From assembly GCA_020439745.1 (NCBI GenBank), contig JAGQSC010000017.1:248001-312000 (forward strand): a stretch of 64,000 nt of DNA, given 5' to 3'. The DNA comes from Acidobacteriota bacterium. GTDB lineage: Bacteria; Acidobacteriota; Holophagae; Acanthopleuribacterales; Acanthopleuribacteraceae. The first letter of the stretch is position 1; each line of letters opens with the position of its first letter. Positions 44,319-52,675 of the stretch are shown one piece after another. Under the pieces are notes generated by a model. That model ran no database searches, was not told the DNA's origin, and worked only from the letters and a program-made list of their open reading frames with translations. The position numbers were made by a program, and so were the translations under genes.

Positions 44319-44930
44319 CTATAGGGACTTAGCCTGATCCAATGTGACGTGTCGCGGCAAAAACTGAATCCGATCAATCCATTCAATGATGGATGGATAG
44401 GGTCCCAAGTCGAATCCACCCTCGTGTGCCACGTGGGTGTACGCGTATAGCGCAATATCTGCGGTGGTGTAGGTGTCACCGCACAGAAAGGGTTGTTTTC
44501 TCAGCGCTGATTCCATGACATCAAGTGCGTGGTAGCCCTGCGTCACTTTGGCTTCAAACTCGGCTTGACGCCACTCAGGCATGTTTTGAAAGAGCATGAT
44601 AAAGCGATTCACCGCAATCGATGGTTCGTGCGTGTACTGCTCAAAAAATTGCCACTGCTGAATCCTGGCCCGAGTCCAAGGATCCTCGGGATAATAAGGC
44701 GTACCCATAGCGATGTAATTGAGTATGGCGTTCGATTCGGTTAACACACCCTTGCCCGGTATCTGAGCCACAGGGACGCGGCCATTGGGATTGATGGCGA
44801 GAAAATCGGGTTGCTTGGTGGCGCCCGCCATGACGTCCACGTCTACCCATTCGTGGGGGCGGTCCAGTAGGTGTAGGATTAACTTGACCTTATAACAATT
44901 TCCGGATCGCAAATCACCGTAGATGCGCAC
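44319..44930 (-). CDS. Glutathione S-transferase family protein at the end of the SUF operon
   Basis: The N-terminal thioredoxin fold begins VRIYGDLRSGNCYKVKLIL and has NPNGRVPVAQI and LTESNAILNYIA; the helical C-terminal domain has FLCGDTYTTADIALYAY. This is a bacterial GST close to the GstB/YfcF-like group, and the Ser in DLRSGN may contact glutathione. The GTG at 44930 overlaps the sufT stop and fits the family N-terminus; the longer reading frame lies inside sufT. Its place at the end of the iron-sulfur operon suggests a role in oxidative or thiol stress. Confidence 0.83.
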   Translation of the reverse strand: MRIYGDLRSGNCYKVKLILHLLDRPHEWVDVDVMAGATKQPDFLAINPNGRVPVAQIPGKGVLTESNAILNYIAMGTPYYPEDPWTRARIQQWQFFEQYTHEPSIAVNRFIMLFQNMPEWRQAEFEAKVTQGYHALDVMESALRKQPFLCGDTYTTADIALYAYTHVAHEGGFDLGPYPSIIEWIDRIQFLPRHVTLDQAKSL

Positions 44931-45259
44931 TAGATGAAGCCTAGTTGAAATTGAGCTTCTTCGGACATTTTCGTAGGGTCCCAGGGTGGGTCCCACACGA
45001 TGTCAACTGCCACTGTGGATACACCGGGCACCTGCGAGGCAGCCAACTGAACCTGGGCTGGTAATTCTTGGGCAGCCGGGCAGTTGGGCGTGGTTAACGT
45101 CATGTCGATATGGACTTTGCGATCTTCGCCTTGCACGTCGATGTTGTATATGAGACCCATGTCGTAGATGTTTACGGGTATTTCTGGATCGAAAACCTGG
45201 CGAAGACATTCAATGATATCGAGTCTTGTCTGTTCAAGTTCCAGTTCGAGATCACTCAT
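44930..45259 (-). CDS. sufT: SufT-like Fe-S assembly factor (DUF59/MIP18 family)
   Basis: The 109 residues are a single DUF59 domain (ECLRQVFDPEIPVNIYDMGLIYNIDV, MTLTTPNCPAAQELP with its conserved Cys, and VDIVWDPPWDPTKMSEEA). SufT is an auxiliary maturation factor used when Fe-S demand is high. It starts three bases after sufU in the same operon. Confidence 0.93.
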   Translation of the reverse strand: MSDLELELEQTRLDIIECLRQVFDPEIPVNIYDMGLIYNIDVQGEDRKVHIDMTLTTPNCPAAQELPAQVQLAASQVPGVSTVAVDIVWDPPWDPTKMSEEAQFQLGFI

Positions 45260-45262
45260 GGA

Positions 45263-45709
45263 CTACTCCGTTGTCACCGGCTGTTCTTTTTGTTCGAGCG
45301 CAGCTTTTAAGGTGTGCCATGGAAGGCTCGCGCATTTTACCCGCATGGGGTAATTTCGCACGCCCGAAAATACTGCCAGCTTGCCTAATGTGTCTATATC
45401 AAATTCTTCTGCGGTGGTGACCAAGTCGTGAAACAGCTCAAACAATTGCAGTGCCTTCTCAGACGAGAGTCGCTTCACCTGTTGCGTCATCATGGAGCTG
45501 GATGCGGTGCAGATGGCACACCCAACCCCTTGAAATGAGGCATCGGTAATGAGGTGGTCCTCAAGTGTCAGATAGACCGTGACCTGGTCACCGCAAAGGG
45601 GGTTATAGCCTTCAGCCTTCGCATTGGCTCCGTCAATCGCACGAAAATTACGCGGATTCCGGCTGTGATCAAGAATCACGCTTTGGTACAGATCCTGAAG
45701 GTCATTCAT
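45263..45709 (-). CDS. sufU: SufU, zinc-dependent sulfurtransferase/scaffold-like protein
   Basis: SufU accepts sulfur from SufS and passes it to the SufBCD scaffold. The three conserved Cys sites are present: NPLCGD, GCAICTASSSMM and RVKCASLPW, together with the short SufU-specific insertion before the last Cys. The 148 residues match the family. The ATG overlaps the sufS stop (ATGA). Confidence 0.93.
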   Translation of the reverse strand: MNDLQDLYQSVILDHSRNPRNFRAIDGANAKAEGYNPLCGDQVTVYLTLEDHLITDASFQGVGCAICTASSSMMTQQVKRLSSEKALQLFELFHDLVTTAEEFDIDTLGKLAVFSGVRNYPMRVKCASLPWHTLKAALEQKEQPVTTE

Positions 45710-46944
45710 CCCAGCATTACTCGCTTCACCTTTTTCAGCCCCTCAATGAGGGCATCCAGATCCTCGTGATTGTTGTAGAAAGCAAGTGAAGCCCGAATGG
45801 TCGCTGGTATGCCGAACCGCTGCATTACGGGCTGGGCACAATGATGGCCGGTTCGAACGCAGATCGCTTCGTGGCTGAGAATGGTTCCCACATCATGGGG
45901 ATGCGTGCCCTCCATCCAAAATGAAAGCACACCCGCTTTCTCCTTAGCCGTACCAATTAGTCGGACCTCAGGTAACCGCTCCAATTGTTGTCTGCCGTAT
46001 TCAAGCAAGTCCTCTTCATGTCCCATGGCAGCTTCGAAATCAATGCTTCTCAGATAGTCAACGGCTGCACCTAGGCCAACGGCTCCGGCGATGTTGGGGG
46101 TACCAGCTTCAAACTTGTGGGGCACCTCGTTGTAGACCGTCTTTTCGAATGACACATATTTGATCATCTCTCCACCGGCCTGATAAGGGTCCATGGATTC
46201 CAGTAGTTCCGCACGGCCATAAAGCGCGCCTATGCCTGTGGGTCCAAACATTTTGTGACCCGAAATTGCATAGAAATCACAATCGAGGTCTTGCACGTCG
46301 ATCGGCATGTGGGGGGCCGCTTGTGCGCCATCCACCATGGTGATCGCACCCACAGACCGGGCGCGACTCACCATGCGCTTGATGGGATTGATCGTGCCCA
46401 ATGCATTGGAAACATGAACGCACGAGAAGATACGTGTCCGTTCCGACAACATGGCTTCGAATGCCTCGATATCCAAAACACCGTGTTCGTCAATCGGCAC
46501 CACTTTCAATTCAGCCCCTGTCTGGCGGCATACCACCTGCCAAGGAACGATATTGGAATGGTGTTCCATGTGGCTGATCAGGATTTCGTCGCCAGGGCCA
46601 AGGTTGGGACGTCCGTAGGACTGGGCCAATAAGTTGATCGCTTCGGTCGTGCCTCTCAGGAAGACGATGTTGCGCTCATTGGGCGCATTGAGGAATTGCG
46701 CCACTTTTTGACGGGCAGACTCATAAGCCTGGGTAGCTTCTTCACTGAGAACGTGTACGCCGCGGTGTACATTGGCGTTGTGCGCGCGGTAGTACTGGCT
46801 GATGGCTTCGATTACGGACTCCGGTTTTTGACTGGTGGCAGCGTTGTCCAGGTACACAATGGTTCTGCCTTCCGGAGTCTTGCGCCGCAATATCGGGAAG
46901 TCAGCTCGAATCACATCCAGGTTGAAAGGTGCTCGAACGCTCAT
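45706..46944 (-). CDS. sufS: Cysteine desulfurase SufS
   Basis: This PLP enzyme takes sulfur from L-cysteine to give alanine and an enzyme persulfide. Key elements are YLDNAATSQKP, ISHMEHHSNIVPW, DGAQAAPHMPIDVQ, AISGHKMFGPTGIGALYG (PLP-binding Lys) and CVRTGHHCAQP with the active-site Cys on the group II loop. The 412 residues are normal. It overlaps sufD by four bases. Confidence 0.95.
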   Translation of the reverse strand: MSVRAPFNLDVIRADFPILRRKTPEGRTIVYLDNAATSQKPESVIEAISQYYRAHNANVHRGVHVLSEEATQAYESARQKVAQFLNAPNERNIVFLRGTTEAINLLAQSYGRPNLGPGDEILISHMEHHSNIVPWQVVCRQTGAELKVVPIDEHGVLDIEAFEAMLSERTRIFSCVHVSNALGTINPIKRMVSRARSVGAITMVDGAQAAPHMPIDVQDLDCDFYAISGHKMFGPTGIGALYGRAELLESMDPYQAGGEMIKYVSFEKTVYNEVPHKFEAGTPNIAGAVGLGAAVDYLRSIDFEAAMGHEEDLLEYGRQQLERLPEVRLIGTAKEKAGVLSFWMEGTHPHDVGTILSHEAICVRTGHHCAQPVMQRFGIPATIRASLAFYNNHEDLDALIEGLKKVKRVMLG

Positions 46945-48149
46945 ACTGATCCTCCGAAGCGGTTTGTGATGTAGTCGTCCACCCAGTTCCTCAATTGCGG
47001 AAGCCTGACACGACCAGCAATTTCATGGGCGAATGCTGCAATTAACATCAGCCTCGCCTCTTGCCGAGACAAACCTCGGGCCATCAAATAAAACAAGGCT
47101 TCTGGGTCTAAATTACCCGTCGTGGAACCGTGGCGGCAAGCCACATCATCCGTGTAGATCTCAAGCTGCGGCATAGCGTCGGCTCTTGCCGTGCTGGAAA
47201 GCAGTAGGTTGCGGTTGGACTGACCCGCATCCGTTTTGGGTGCGTCTTCACCCACGATGACCTTGCCTGTGAAAACGGTATGACCCGATTCGTCGACGAT
47301 CGATTGGACTTGTTGGCGGCTCTTGCACGAAGGTGCGATATGCCGCACAGTGAACTGGTTTTCGGCTTGCTCTTGTCCTTTGGCCAGCAAGAGCGCGTTC
47401 AGTTCGGTCTCGGCGTGGGCACCTTCCAGGTTCACTTCCAGATAGTGGCGAGCCTGGTGCCCAGCAAGGTGAAAATAGGTACCTGAATAATGAGAAGCGG
47501 TGTCTTGATGTATACGAGCATCGCGGAAATGATACCGTTCCGCACCATCTTGGACGATCAGGATGTGCTGCAGGCTGCTATTCGCCCCAAGCTCAATGTC
47601 GATGACCGCATTTGTGAACGCCTTGCCCGGCGTACTGACAAAGTGTTCGATTAACTGTGCATGAGCCCCCTCAGCTAATCGAAGCATGACGCGTGGATGT
47701 GTGGCTCTCGAAGATCCCTGAGCCGAAAACTGAAGGTATATAGGTAATTGAGGCTCGCCCTCAATTTGCAGACAAGCGCCCGAAGACCTTAATGCCGTAT
47801 TAAGCAAACGGAATGGCGATTTTTCTTCAATTGGATGACCAACGCGTTCATTTTGATCGGTCCAGTTTTGAATTCGGACCCCAGCGGGAAGTTCGGGATA
47901 AATGACACGACCGTTTTCAAAGCGAACGGTTATCGGTTCATCGAGGAAGGAAACACTCGATCCACCTTCATTTTCTTCAGGTGCATCGGTTTCGAAATGT
48001 TCCGCAATGAATGGGCGCAAACGCGTGAATCGATAGCTTTCTTCGTGCGCGTCAGGCCAACCCATAGCGCGGAACTTGGCCAATGCCTCTTGGCGCACTT
48101 GCTTTAAGTGGTCGGGGCCTGCTTCAATGAGTGCTTCTAATTCGGTCAT
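46941..48149 (-). CDS. sufD: SufD, Fe-S scaffold complex subunit
   Basis: SufD pairs with SufB and SufC to form the scaffold. The right-handed beta-helix region is recognisable (LRLAEGAHAQLIEHFVSTP, DIELGANSSLQHILIVQDG, TGKVIVGEDAPKTDAGQSNRNLLLS), followed by the C-terminal SufBD core ending FYLMARGLSRQEARLMLIAAF and the DDVACRHGSTTG block with the conserved metal-site His. The 402 residues fit. Confidence 0.94.
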   Translation of the reverse strand: MTELEALIEAGPDHLKQVRQEALAKFRAMGWPDAHEESYRFTRLRPFIAEHFETDAPEENEGGSSVSFLDEPITVRFENGRVIYPELPAGVRIQNWTDQNERVGHPIEEKSPFRLLNTALRSSGACLQIEGEPQLPIYLQFSAQGSSRATHPRVMLRLAEGAHAQLIEHFVSTPGKAFTNAVIDIELGANSSLQHILIVQDGAERYHFRDARIHQDTASHYSGTYFHLAGHQARHYLEVNLEGAHAETELNALLLAKGQEQAENQFTVRHIAPSCKSRQQVQSIVDESGHTVFTGKVIVGEDAPKTDAGQSNRNLLLSSTARADAMPQLEIYTDDVACRHGSTTGNLDPEALFYLMARGLSRQEARLMLIAAFAHEIAGRVRLPQLRNWVDDYITNRFGGSV

Positions 48150-48152
48150 GGG

Positions 48153-48908
48153 CTATTCCGCCGCAGCATGGGACGCAACCCAAGCATATCCTTTGTCTTC
48201 CAGTTCCAAGGCAAGCTCTTTGCCACCAGATTTGGCGATACGACCGTCTACTAATACGTGTACTTTGTCGGGCACTATGTAATTGAGCAGTCGTTGATAG
48301 TGGGTGATCAGCAAGAATGCGCGGTCGGGCGTTCTCATGCGATTGACGGCATCGGAGACGACTTTTAGGGCGTCAATGTCCAGACCTGAATCTACTTCAT
48401 CCAATACCACAAAACATGGCTCAAGTAGGGCCATCTGCAGCATTTCATTGCGTTTCTTTTCACCACCTGAAAAACCCTCGTTCACGGATCGCTTCAGTTC
48501 GTCGAACGGGATATTGACCTCAGCAGCTGCCTTTTTCAGTTGCTGCATCATGTCAAAGGCATCCAATTCCTCCTGGCCGCGATGTTTTCGAACCGCATTC
48601 ACGGACGCACGGAGAAACTGCAGACCACTGACTCCTGGAATTTCATGCGGGTATTGAAAGGCGAGAAACAGACCTTCACAGGCCCTTTCGTGCGGTGCCA
48701 TTTCCAATAGATCCTGTCCTTTGAAAGAAACGCTTCCAGCTGTGATTTCATACGTATCACGGCCCGCCAGCACCTGAGCCAAGGTGCTTTTCCCCGATCC
48801 GTTGGGTCCCATAATGCAATGAACTTCGCCTGCCTGAATGTTCAGGTTCAGTCCTTTTAGTATGGCTTCTCCTTGAACGGAGGCTCTTAAGTTCTTAATT
48901 TCAATCAT
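48153..48908 (-). CDS. sufC: SufC, ATPase of the SUF scaffold complex
   Basis: This ABC-type ATPase drives cluster assembly on SufBD. It has Walker A GPNGSGKST, a Q-loop region FLAFQYPHEIPGVSG, the signature SGGEKKRNEM and Walker B CFVVLDEVDSGLD, all in the SufC form. It lies 18 bases after sufB and three before sufD. Confidence 0.96.
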   Translation of the reverse strand: MIEIKNLRASVQGEAILKGLNLNIQAGEVHCIMGPNGSGKSTLAQVLAGRDTYEITAGSVSFKGQDLLEMAPHERACEGLFLAFQYPHEIPGVSGLQFLRASVNAVRKHRGQEELDAFDMMQQLKKAAAEVNIPFDELKRSVNEGFSGGEKKRNEMLQMALLEPCFVVLDEVDSGLDIDALKVVSDAVNRMRTPDRAFLLITHYQRLLNYIVPDKVHVLVDGRIAKSGGKELALELEDKGYAWVASHAAAE

Positions 48909-48926
48909 GGTTGCTCCAGTACGTCA

Positions 48927-50369
48927 TTAACCGACACTACCTTCAAGACTCACGGAAAGTAATTTCGTGGCTTCTACGGCGAACTCCATGGGGAGCTCCT
49001 TGAACACTTCCTTGCAGAATCCGTTCACGATGAGGGACACCGCGTTCTCGGCATCTAACCCGCGCTGCTGCACATAAAACAGCTGGTCCTCGGCGATTTT
49101 GGACGTAGAGGCCTCGTGCTCGATCTGGGCCGTCGGGTTACGAACGTCGATATAAGGGAACGTGTGGGCGCCGCACTGGCCGCCAATGAGCAGCGAGTCA
49201 CACTGCGTATAGTTACGAGCACCTTCAGCACCTTTCATCACTTTTACCTGACCCCGGTATGTTTGCTGTCCGCGCCCAGCTGAAATGCCCTTACTGACAA
49301 TCGTGCTTTTGGTGTTCTTCCCTATGTGAATCATTTTGGTGCCTGTGTCGGCTTTCTGGCAGTGGTTGGAAAGGGCCACCGAATAGAACTCACCCACAGA
49401 ATCATCACCCTTCAGAATGCATGATGGGTATTTCCAGGTGATGGCTGATCCCGTTTCCACCTGTGTCCATGAAATGTGCGAGCGCGCTCCTTCGCAAGAT
49501 CCTCGTTTTGTGACGAAGTTGTAAATCCCACCCTTGCCATCCTCGTCACCGGGATACCAGTTCTGGACCGTTGAATACTTGATAAACGCGCGATCATGTG
49601 CGACCAATTCGACCACAGCGGCATGAAGCTGATTCTCGTCGCGCATCGGTGCCGTGCACCCCTCAAGATAACTGACGTAACTGTCATCATCGGCGATGAT
49701 TAAAGTGCGTTCGAACTGGCCAGTTGCAGCAGCGTTGATGCGGAAGTACGTGCTCAATTCCATGGGACAACGCACACCCTTGGGAACATAGACAAAGGAG
49801 CCGTCTGTAAACACGGCCGAGTTGAGGGCCGCAAAGAAATTATCGGAATGAGGTACCACTGAACCCAGATACTTCTTCACCAGATCTGGATGGGCATGAA
49901 CCGCCTCAGAAATGGGACAGAATATGACGCCTTTTTCCGCCAGCTTATCTTTGAAGGTGGTGGCCACTGAGACGCTGTCAAAGACAGCATCCACTGCGAC
50001 ACCAGCCAAGCGTTCGCGCTCGTGAATAGGGATGCCCAGTTTCTCGTAGGTTTCCAAGAGTTTGGGGTCCACTTCGTCCAAAGATTTGGGTGCATCTTTG
50101 GCTTGTTTGGGCGCCGAATAATAGGAGACAGCCTGGTAATCGATGGGCGAATAGTGAAAATGTGGCCAATGTGGTTCCTTCATCTTCAGCCATGTGTGGT
50201 AGGCCTTCAAACGCCAATCCAGTAGCCACTGCGGTTCGTTTTTCTTGCTGGAAATATGGGCAATGACCGACTCATCCAAGCCGGGAGGTAGCGTGTCCGC
50301 CTCAATCTCGGTCACGAAACCGTAGCCGTATTCCCGTTTGGCCAGTTGTTCAATGGGCTGTGATGTCAT
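48927..50369 (-). CDS. sufB: SufB, Fe-S scaffold complex subunit
   Basis: SufB is the main cluster-building subunit. The sequence follows the family throughout: [89 protein letters not shown] and the C-terminal [12 protein letters not shown] with [16 protein letters not shown]. The 480 residues match. Its ATG overlaps the stop of the Rrf2 regulator. Confidence 0.96.
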   Translation of the reverse strand: MTSQPIEQLAKREYGYGFVTEIEADTLPPGLDESVIAHISSKKNEPQWLLDWRLKAYHTWLKMKEPHWPHFHYSPIDYQAVSYYSAPKQAKDAPKSLDEVDPKLLETYEKLGIPIHERERLAGVAVDAVFDSVSVATTFKDKLAEKGVIFCPISEAVHAHPDLVKKYLGSVVPHSDNFFAALNSAVFTDGSFVYVPKGVRCPMELSTYFRINAAATGQFERTLIIADDDSYVSYLEGCTAPMRDENQLHAAVVELVAHDRAFIKYSTVQNWYPGDEDGKGGIYNFVTKRGSCEGARSHISWTQVETGSAITWKYPSCILKGDDSVGEFYSVALSNHCQKADTGTKMIHIGKNTKSTIVSKGISAGRGQQTYRGQVKVMKGAEGARNYTQCDSLLIGGQCGAHTFPYIDVRNPTAQIEHEASTSKIAEDQLFYVQQRGLDAENAVSLIVNGFCKEVFKELPMEFAVEATKLLSVSLEGSVG

Positions 50370-50821
50370 ACGGGTACTCCTAAGGGGCGGGCCAAGTTTG
50401 GGTCGTCCACTAGGTCGGCCAAGGTCATGGTCTTAAGAAAATTATTCAATAGGCTATTGAAACGCTGGATGGGGTGACTGATGGGGCACTGATCCTCGAT
50501 CTGACAATTGTGTGATTCGTCGATGGACTCGGTGCATAAAGCCAGATTTACGCGGCCTTCCAAAGCTTCAATGACTTGTAACAATGATATGTTTCGCGGA
50601 TCCCGCATAAGCTGGTATCCGCCATTGATTCCGCGTTTGGAATCCAATAGATGTGCGTGGTGGAGCTGTTTCAGGATGTTCATCAAAAGCGGTGCAGGCA
50701 GATCATAGGCGTCAGCGATTGTCCGCGCGCTCACAGGACCTTCACTTTGAGTCCATGCCTGGGCCAATTGTGACAGCGCAATCAGGGCATAATCGGTTTT
50801 TCGCGTCAGATTGAAGCTCAA
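50366..50821 (-). CDS. Rrf2-family Fe-S regulator (IscR/SufR-like) of the SUF operon
   Basis: The N-terminal winged helix ([51 protein letters not shown]) is the Rrf2 DNA-binding domain. Three Cys follow in the cluster-binding loop (C97[10 protein letters not shown]...DQCPI), as in IscR-like proteins that sense Fe-S status. As first gene of the operon it most likely represses its own promoter when clusters are plentiful. The 151 residues are normal. Confidence 0.92.
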   Translation of the reverse strand: MSFNLTRKTDYALIALSQLAQAWTQSEGPVSARTIADAYDLPAPLLMNILKQLHHAHLLDSKRGINGGYQLMRDPRNISLLQVIEALEGRVNLALCTESIDESHNCQIEDQCPISHPIQRFNSLLNNFLKTMTLADLVDDPNLARPLGVPV

Positions 50822-50871
50822 AATAGGTGGCCTAGTTTGTTTTCTCAGCGCTCACACGGGACGCCATGATT

Positions 50872-50900
50872 AAAATAGTACAAATTTGGTGCGAATTCAA
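50872..50900 (-). promoter_or_regulatory. Candidate promoter of the SUF operon
   Basis: Read on the minus strand, TTGAAT (50900-50895) and TATTTT (50877-50872) are 17 bases apart, about 50 bases before the regulator's ATG. It is the only promoter-like sequence I see for the eight-gene unit. Confidence 0.5.
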
Positions 50901-50910
50901 GTGGGGCCAT

Positions 50911-50938
50911 AAAAAAAGGGCCGCAGTTGCGGCCCTTC
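50911..50938 (-). terminator. Rho-independent terminator after the surface protein at 50958
   Basis: On the minus strand, AAGGGCCGCA pairs with TGCGGCCCTT and is followed by a run of T (seven A on the plus strand). It separates the upstream surface-protein gene from the SUF promoter just beyond it. Confidence 0.85.
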
Positions 50939-50957
50939 TTCACATGGTCTAAGACGA

Positions 50958-51785
50958 TTAGGCTGTGCGGCGACGAATAGCTACCAGCAAGCCCAACGAC
51001 ATCAAAGCTCCGATCATGATGACCAAGCTCTTGGTTGAGAGGGCCGGTACGTCGATACCGACATAATTGGTGTCGATAAAGGAAACCGCGGTGCCATCGG
51101 GTATGGACCCAGCCAGGTTACAAGCGTAGGTCAACGAAATAGTGCCACCTGGATTCTGAATACCGGTGGTGGAGCCACTGCCCGTTTCGGGGTTGCCGGC
51201 ATCTACTTGCACCACAATTTCACCACTATTATGGAACAGGATAATCTCCCAATCCCAAGCGGTTGATGTAGAGAAATGCTCGCAGTTATCCCACATGATC
51301 ACCGTGCAACCCAACGAACCACCGTTAGCTTGGGAAGCTGCACGGGGGCAAGTGCTGAAATACTCGATATATCCACTTTGACCGGCATTGTTACCCATAT
51401 CCAAGTCGTCGTGGAGACCAAAAATTTGCGCCCCCGAGTTTGTTCCATCTGGAAGTGGGCACGAATTGCTCAGATCACTACTTTGACCAACGGTAAAATT
51501 CAGAAATCCATTGGAACTCATTTCGACGATGCCGTAAGAAGTGCCGTAGAATGGGAAGTTCTGTGACATCACCAAAGCCCCTGACACTGTATCGTCACCC
51601 AGAACAACGGGGGTTCCCGTCGTTGAAATATCGATAAATGAAAAGGGGACGGTGTCGTCGTAGGTGTAGCCGAACGGATCAGGACCTGGGCCGCGGAAGA
51701 ATCCCGTATTGTCCTCCGGGTCTGGACCCTCGTTTTTTTGTGCAAACAGGCTGCATGCAGCCATTAAAATCATAAGCCAACGCAT
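50958..51785 (-). CDS. Secreted protein with VPALS-type C-terminal sorting signal
   Basis: A 16-residue signal peptide (ending LFAQ) is preceded by the ribosome site GGAGGAG. The mature region (about 220 residues) is beta-rich: NFPFYGTSYGIVEMSSNGFLNF and the WDWEIILFHNSGEIVVQ stretch resemble secreted nidogen-like or jelly-roll surface domains; there are several Cys. It ends VPALSTKS, a hydrophobic helix of about 20 residues and RRRTA, a sorting-signal layout like that of three other proteins here. A promoter candidate and a terminator frame it as a single-gene unit. Function unknown. Confidence 0.82.
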   Translation of the reverse strand: MRWLMILMAACSLFAQKNEGPDPEDNTGFFRGPGPDPFGYTYDDTVPFSFIDISTTGTPVVLGDDTVSGALVMSQNFPFYGTSYGIVEMSSNGFLNFTVGQSSDLSNSCPLPDGTNSGAQIFGLHDDLDMGNNAGQSGYIEYFSTCPRAASQANGGSLGCTVIMWDNCEHFSTSTAWDWEIILFHNSGEIVVQVDAGNPETGSGSTTGIQNPGGTISLTYACNLAGSIPDGTAVSFIDTNYVGIDVPALSTKSLVIMIGALMSLGLLVAIRRRTA

Positions 51786-51830
51786 ATTTTCTCCTCCATG
51801 CTATGACATCGATGCTAGTGAATCAGCTAA

Positions 51831-51859
51831 ATATTAAGTGCTGATTGAGCTTAGGGCAA
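51831..51859 (-). promoter_or_regulatory. Candidate promoter with an overlapping inverted repeat, for the surface protein at 50958
   Basis: On the minus strand TTGCCC (51859-51854) and TAATAT (51836-51831) are 17 bases apart. A seven-base inverted repeat, AATCAGC (51821-51827) and GCTGATT (51840-51846), brackets the -10 box, so it could be an operator; it could also act as a weak terminator for the gene ending at 51851. Confidence 0.4.
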
Positions 51860-52675
51860 GTGCAATAGTACGTTTACCCTGTTTTTCAGTTCGTTGGGGT
51901 CCCCAAAACGCAAGAATTGCCCGTTTAGGTAGATCCCGGGCAATTTAACGGTACCCGCAGCGCTGGCATCGTCCAGATTCTGTTCAAGAATGGACTCTGC
52001 GCGGTCGCAATCGGGTTCCAAGTGAAGGTCTTGGACCTCATCGTTGGCAGCGGCGAATTGTAGCTGCGCCTGCCAATCCGGCTGCCGACTGGCGCAAGCG
52101 CTCCAACGATCGACATCGGTCACACCTTCAGGCAAGGCCAAAGGTCGGAATTGAAATCGAATGGAGTCCATGAGCGTGAGGAAAAACTGAATGGTGTCGC
52201 GACAGTCCGGGCAGTTGAGGCTGCCAAATACGACGACCTGGTGCGGTCCGTGGCCTATGGCACGTGCCCCATCGTCCCACACATCAAACAAGGGTGGTCT
52301 GAGTTTGATGTGGACGCCATGCTTGGCCGCCAATTTCTGCCAATCAAGGGGCTGCGTGTTTTTGAGCGTTTCGGTGGTAATGCCCACACGGGCCGCTTCA
52401 AGTTCGAGCAAAGTATGGTCGATTGCCGCTTGAAGCGCAGCCTGGATGACCTCGTATTGGCGAATCAGGTGCTGCGCTTTGAGCGAGTTGAGGTACCGGT
52501 CGCGACCCTCCGCAGCCACTCGGTGGGCAGACTGCTGCATGGCTTCGGTTTCCTGGGCCAAACGGGTCAATTGCGGTTTTGCAGCGGTCACAATTTGGTC
52601 GCGGGTGATGGCGCGATCGCCCACCTGTGCCCACACCTGGTCCTGTATTGACCATATGAAGAGGCACCAAATCAT
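51851..52675 (-). CDS. Exported thioredoxin-fold protein with CPDC motif
   Basis: The N-terminus is a signal peptide (about 16 residues). Residues 17-110 are helical and resemble the SurA-like/chaperone N-domain found in some DsbA-like proteins (VGDRAITRDQIVTAA). The C-terminal half has a thioredoxin fold with VVVFGSLNCPDCRDTIQFF (redox CPDC) and the cis-Pro region VKLPGIYLNGQFLRFGD. It is probably a periplasmic disulfide oxidoreductase related to DsbA/DsbG-like fusions. It overlaps the upstream FG-GAP gene by four bases. Confidence 0.8.
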   Translation of the reverse strand: MIWCLFIWSIQDQVWAQVGDRAITRDQIVTAAKPQLTRLAQETEAMQQSAHRVAAEGRDRYLNSLKAQHLIRQYEVIQAALQAAIDHTLLELEAARVGITTETLKNTQPLDWQKLAAKHGVHIKLRPPLFDVWDDGARAIGHGPHQVVVFGSLNCPDCRDTIQFFLTLMDSIRFQFRPLALPEGVTDVDRWSACASRQPDWQAQLQFAAANDEVQDLHLEPDCDRAESILEQNLDDASAAGTVKLPGIYLNGQFLRFGDPNELKNRVNVLLHLP

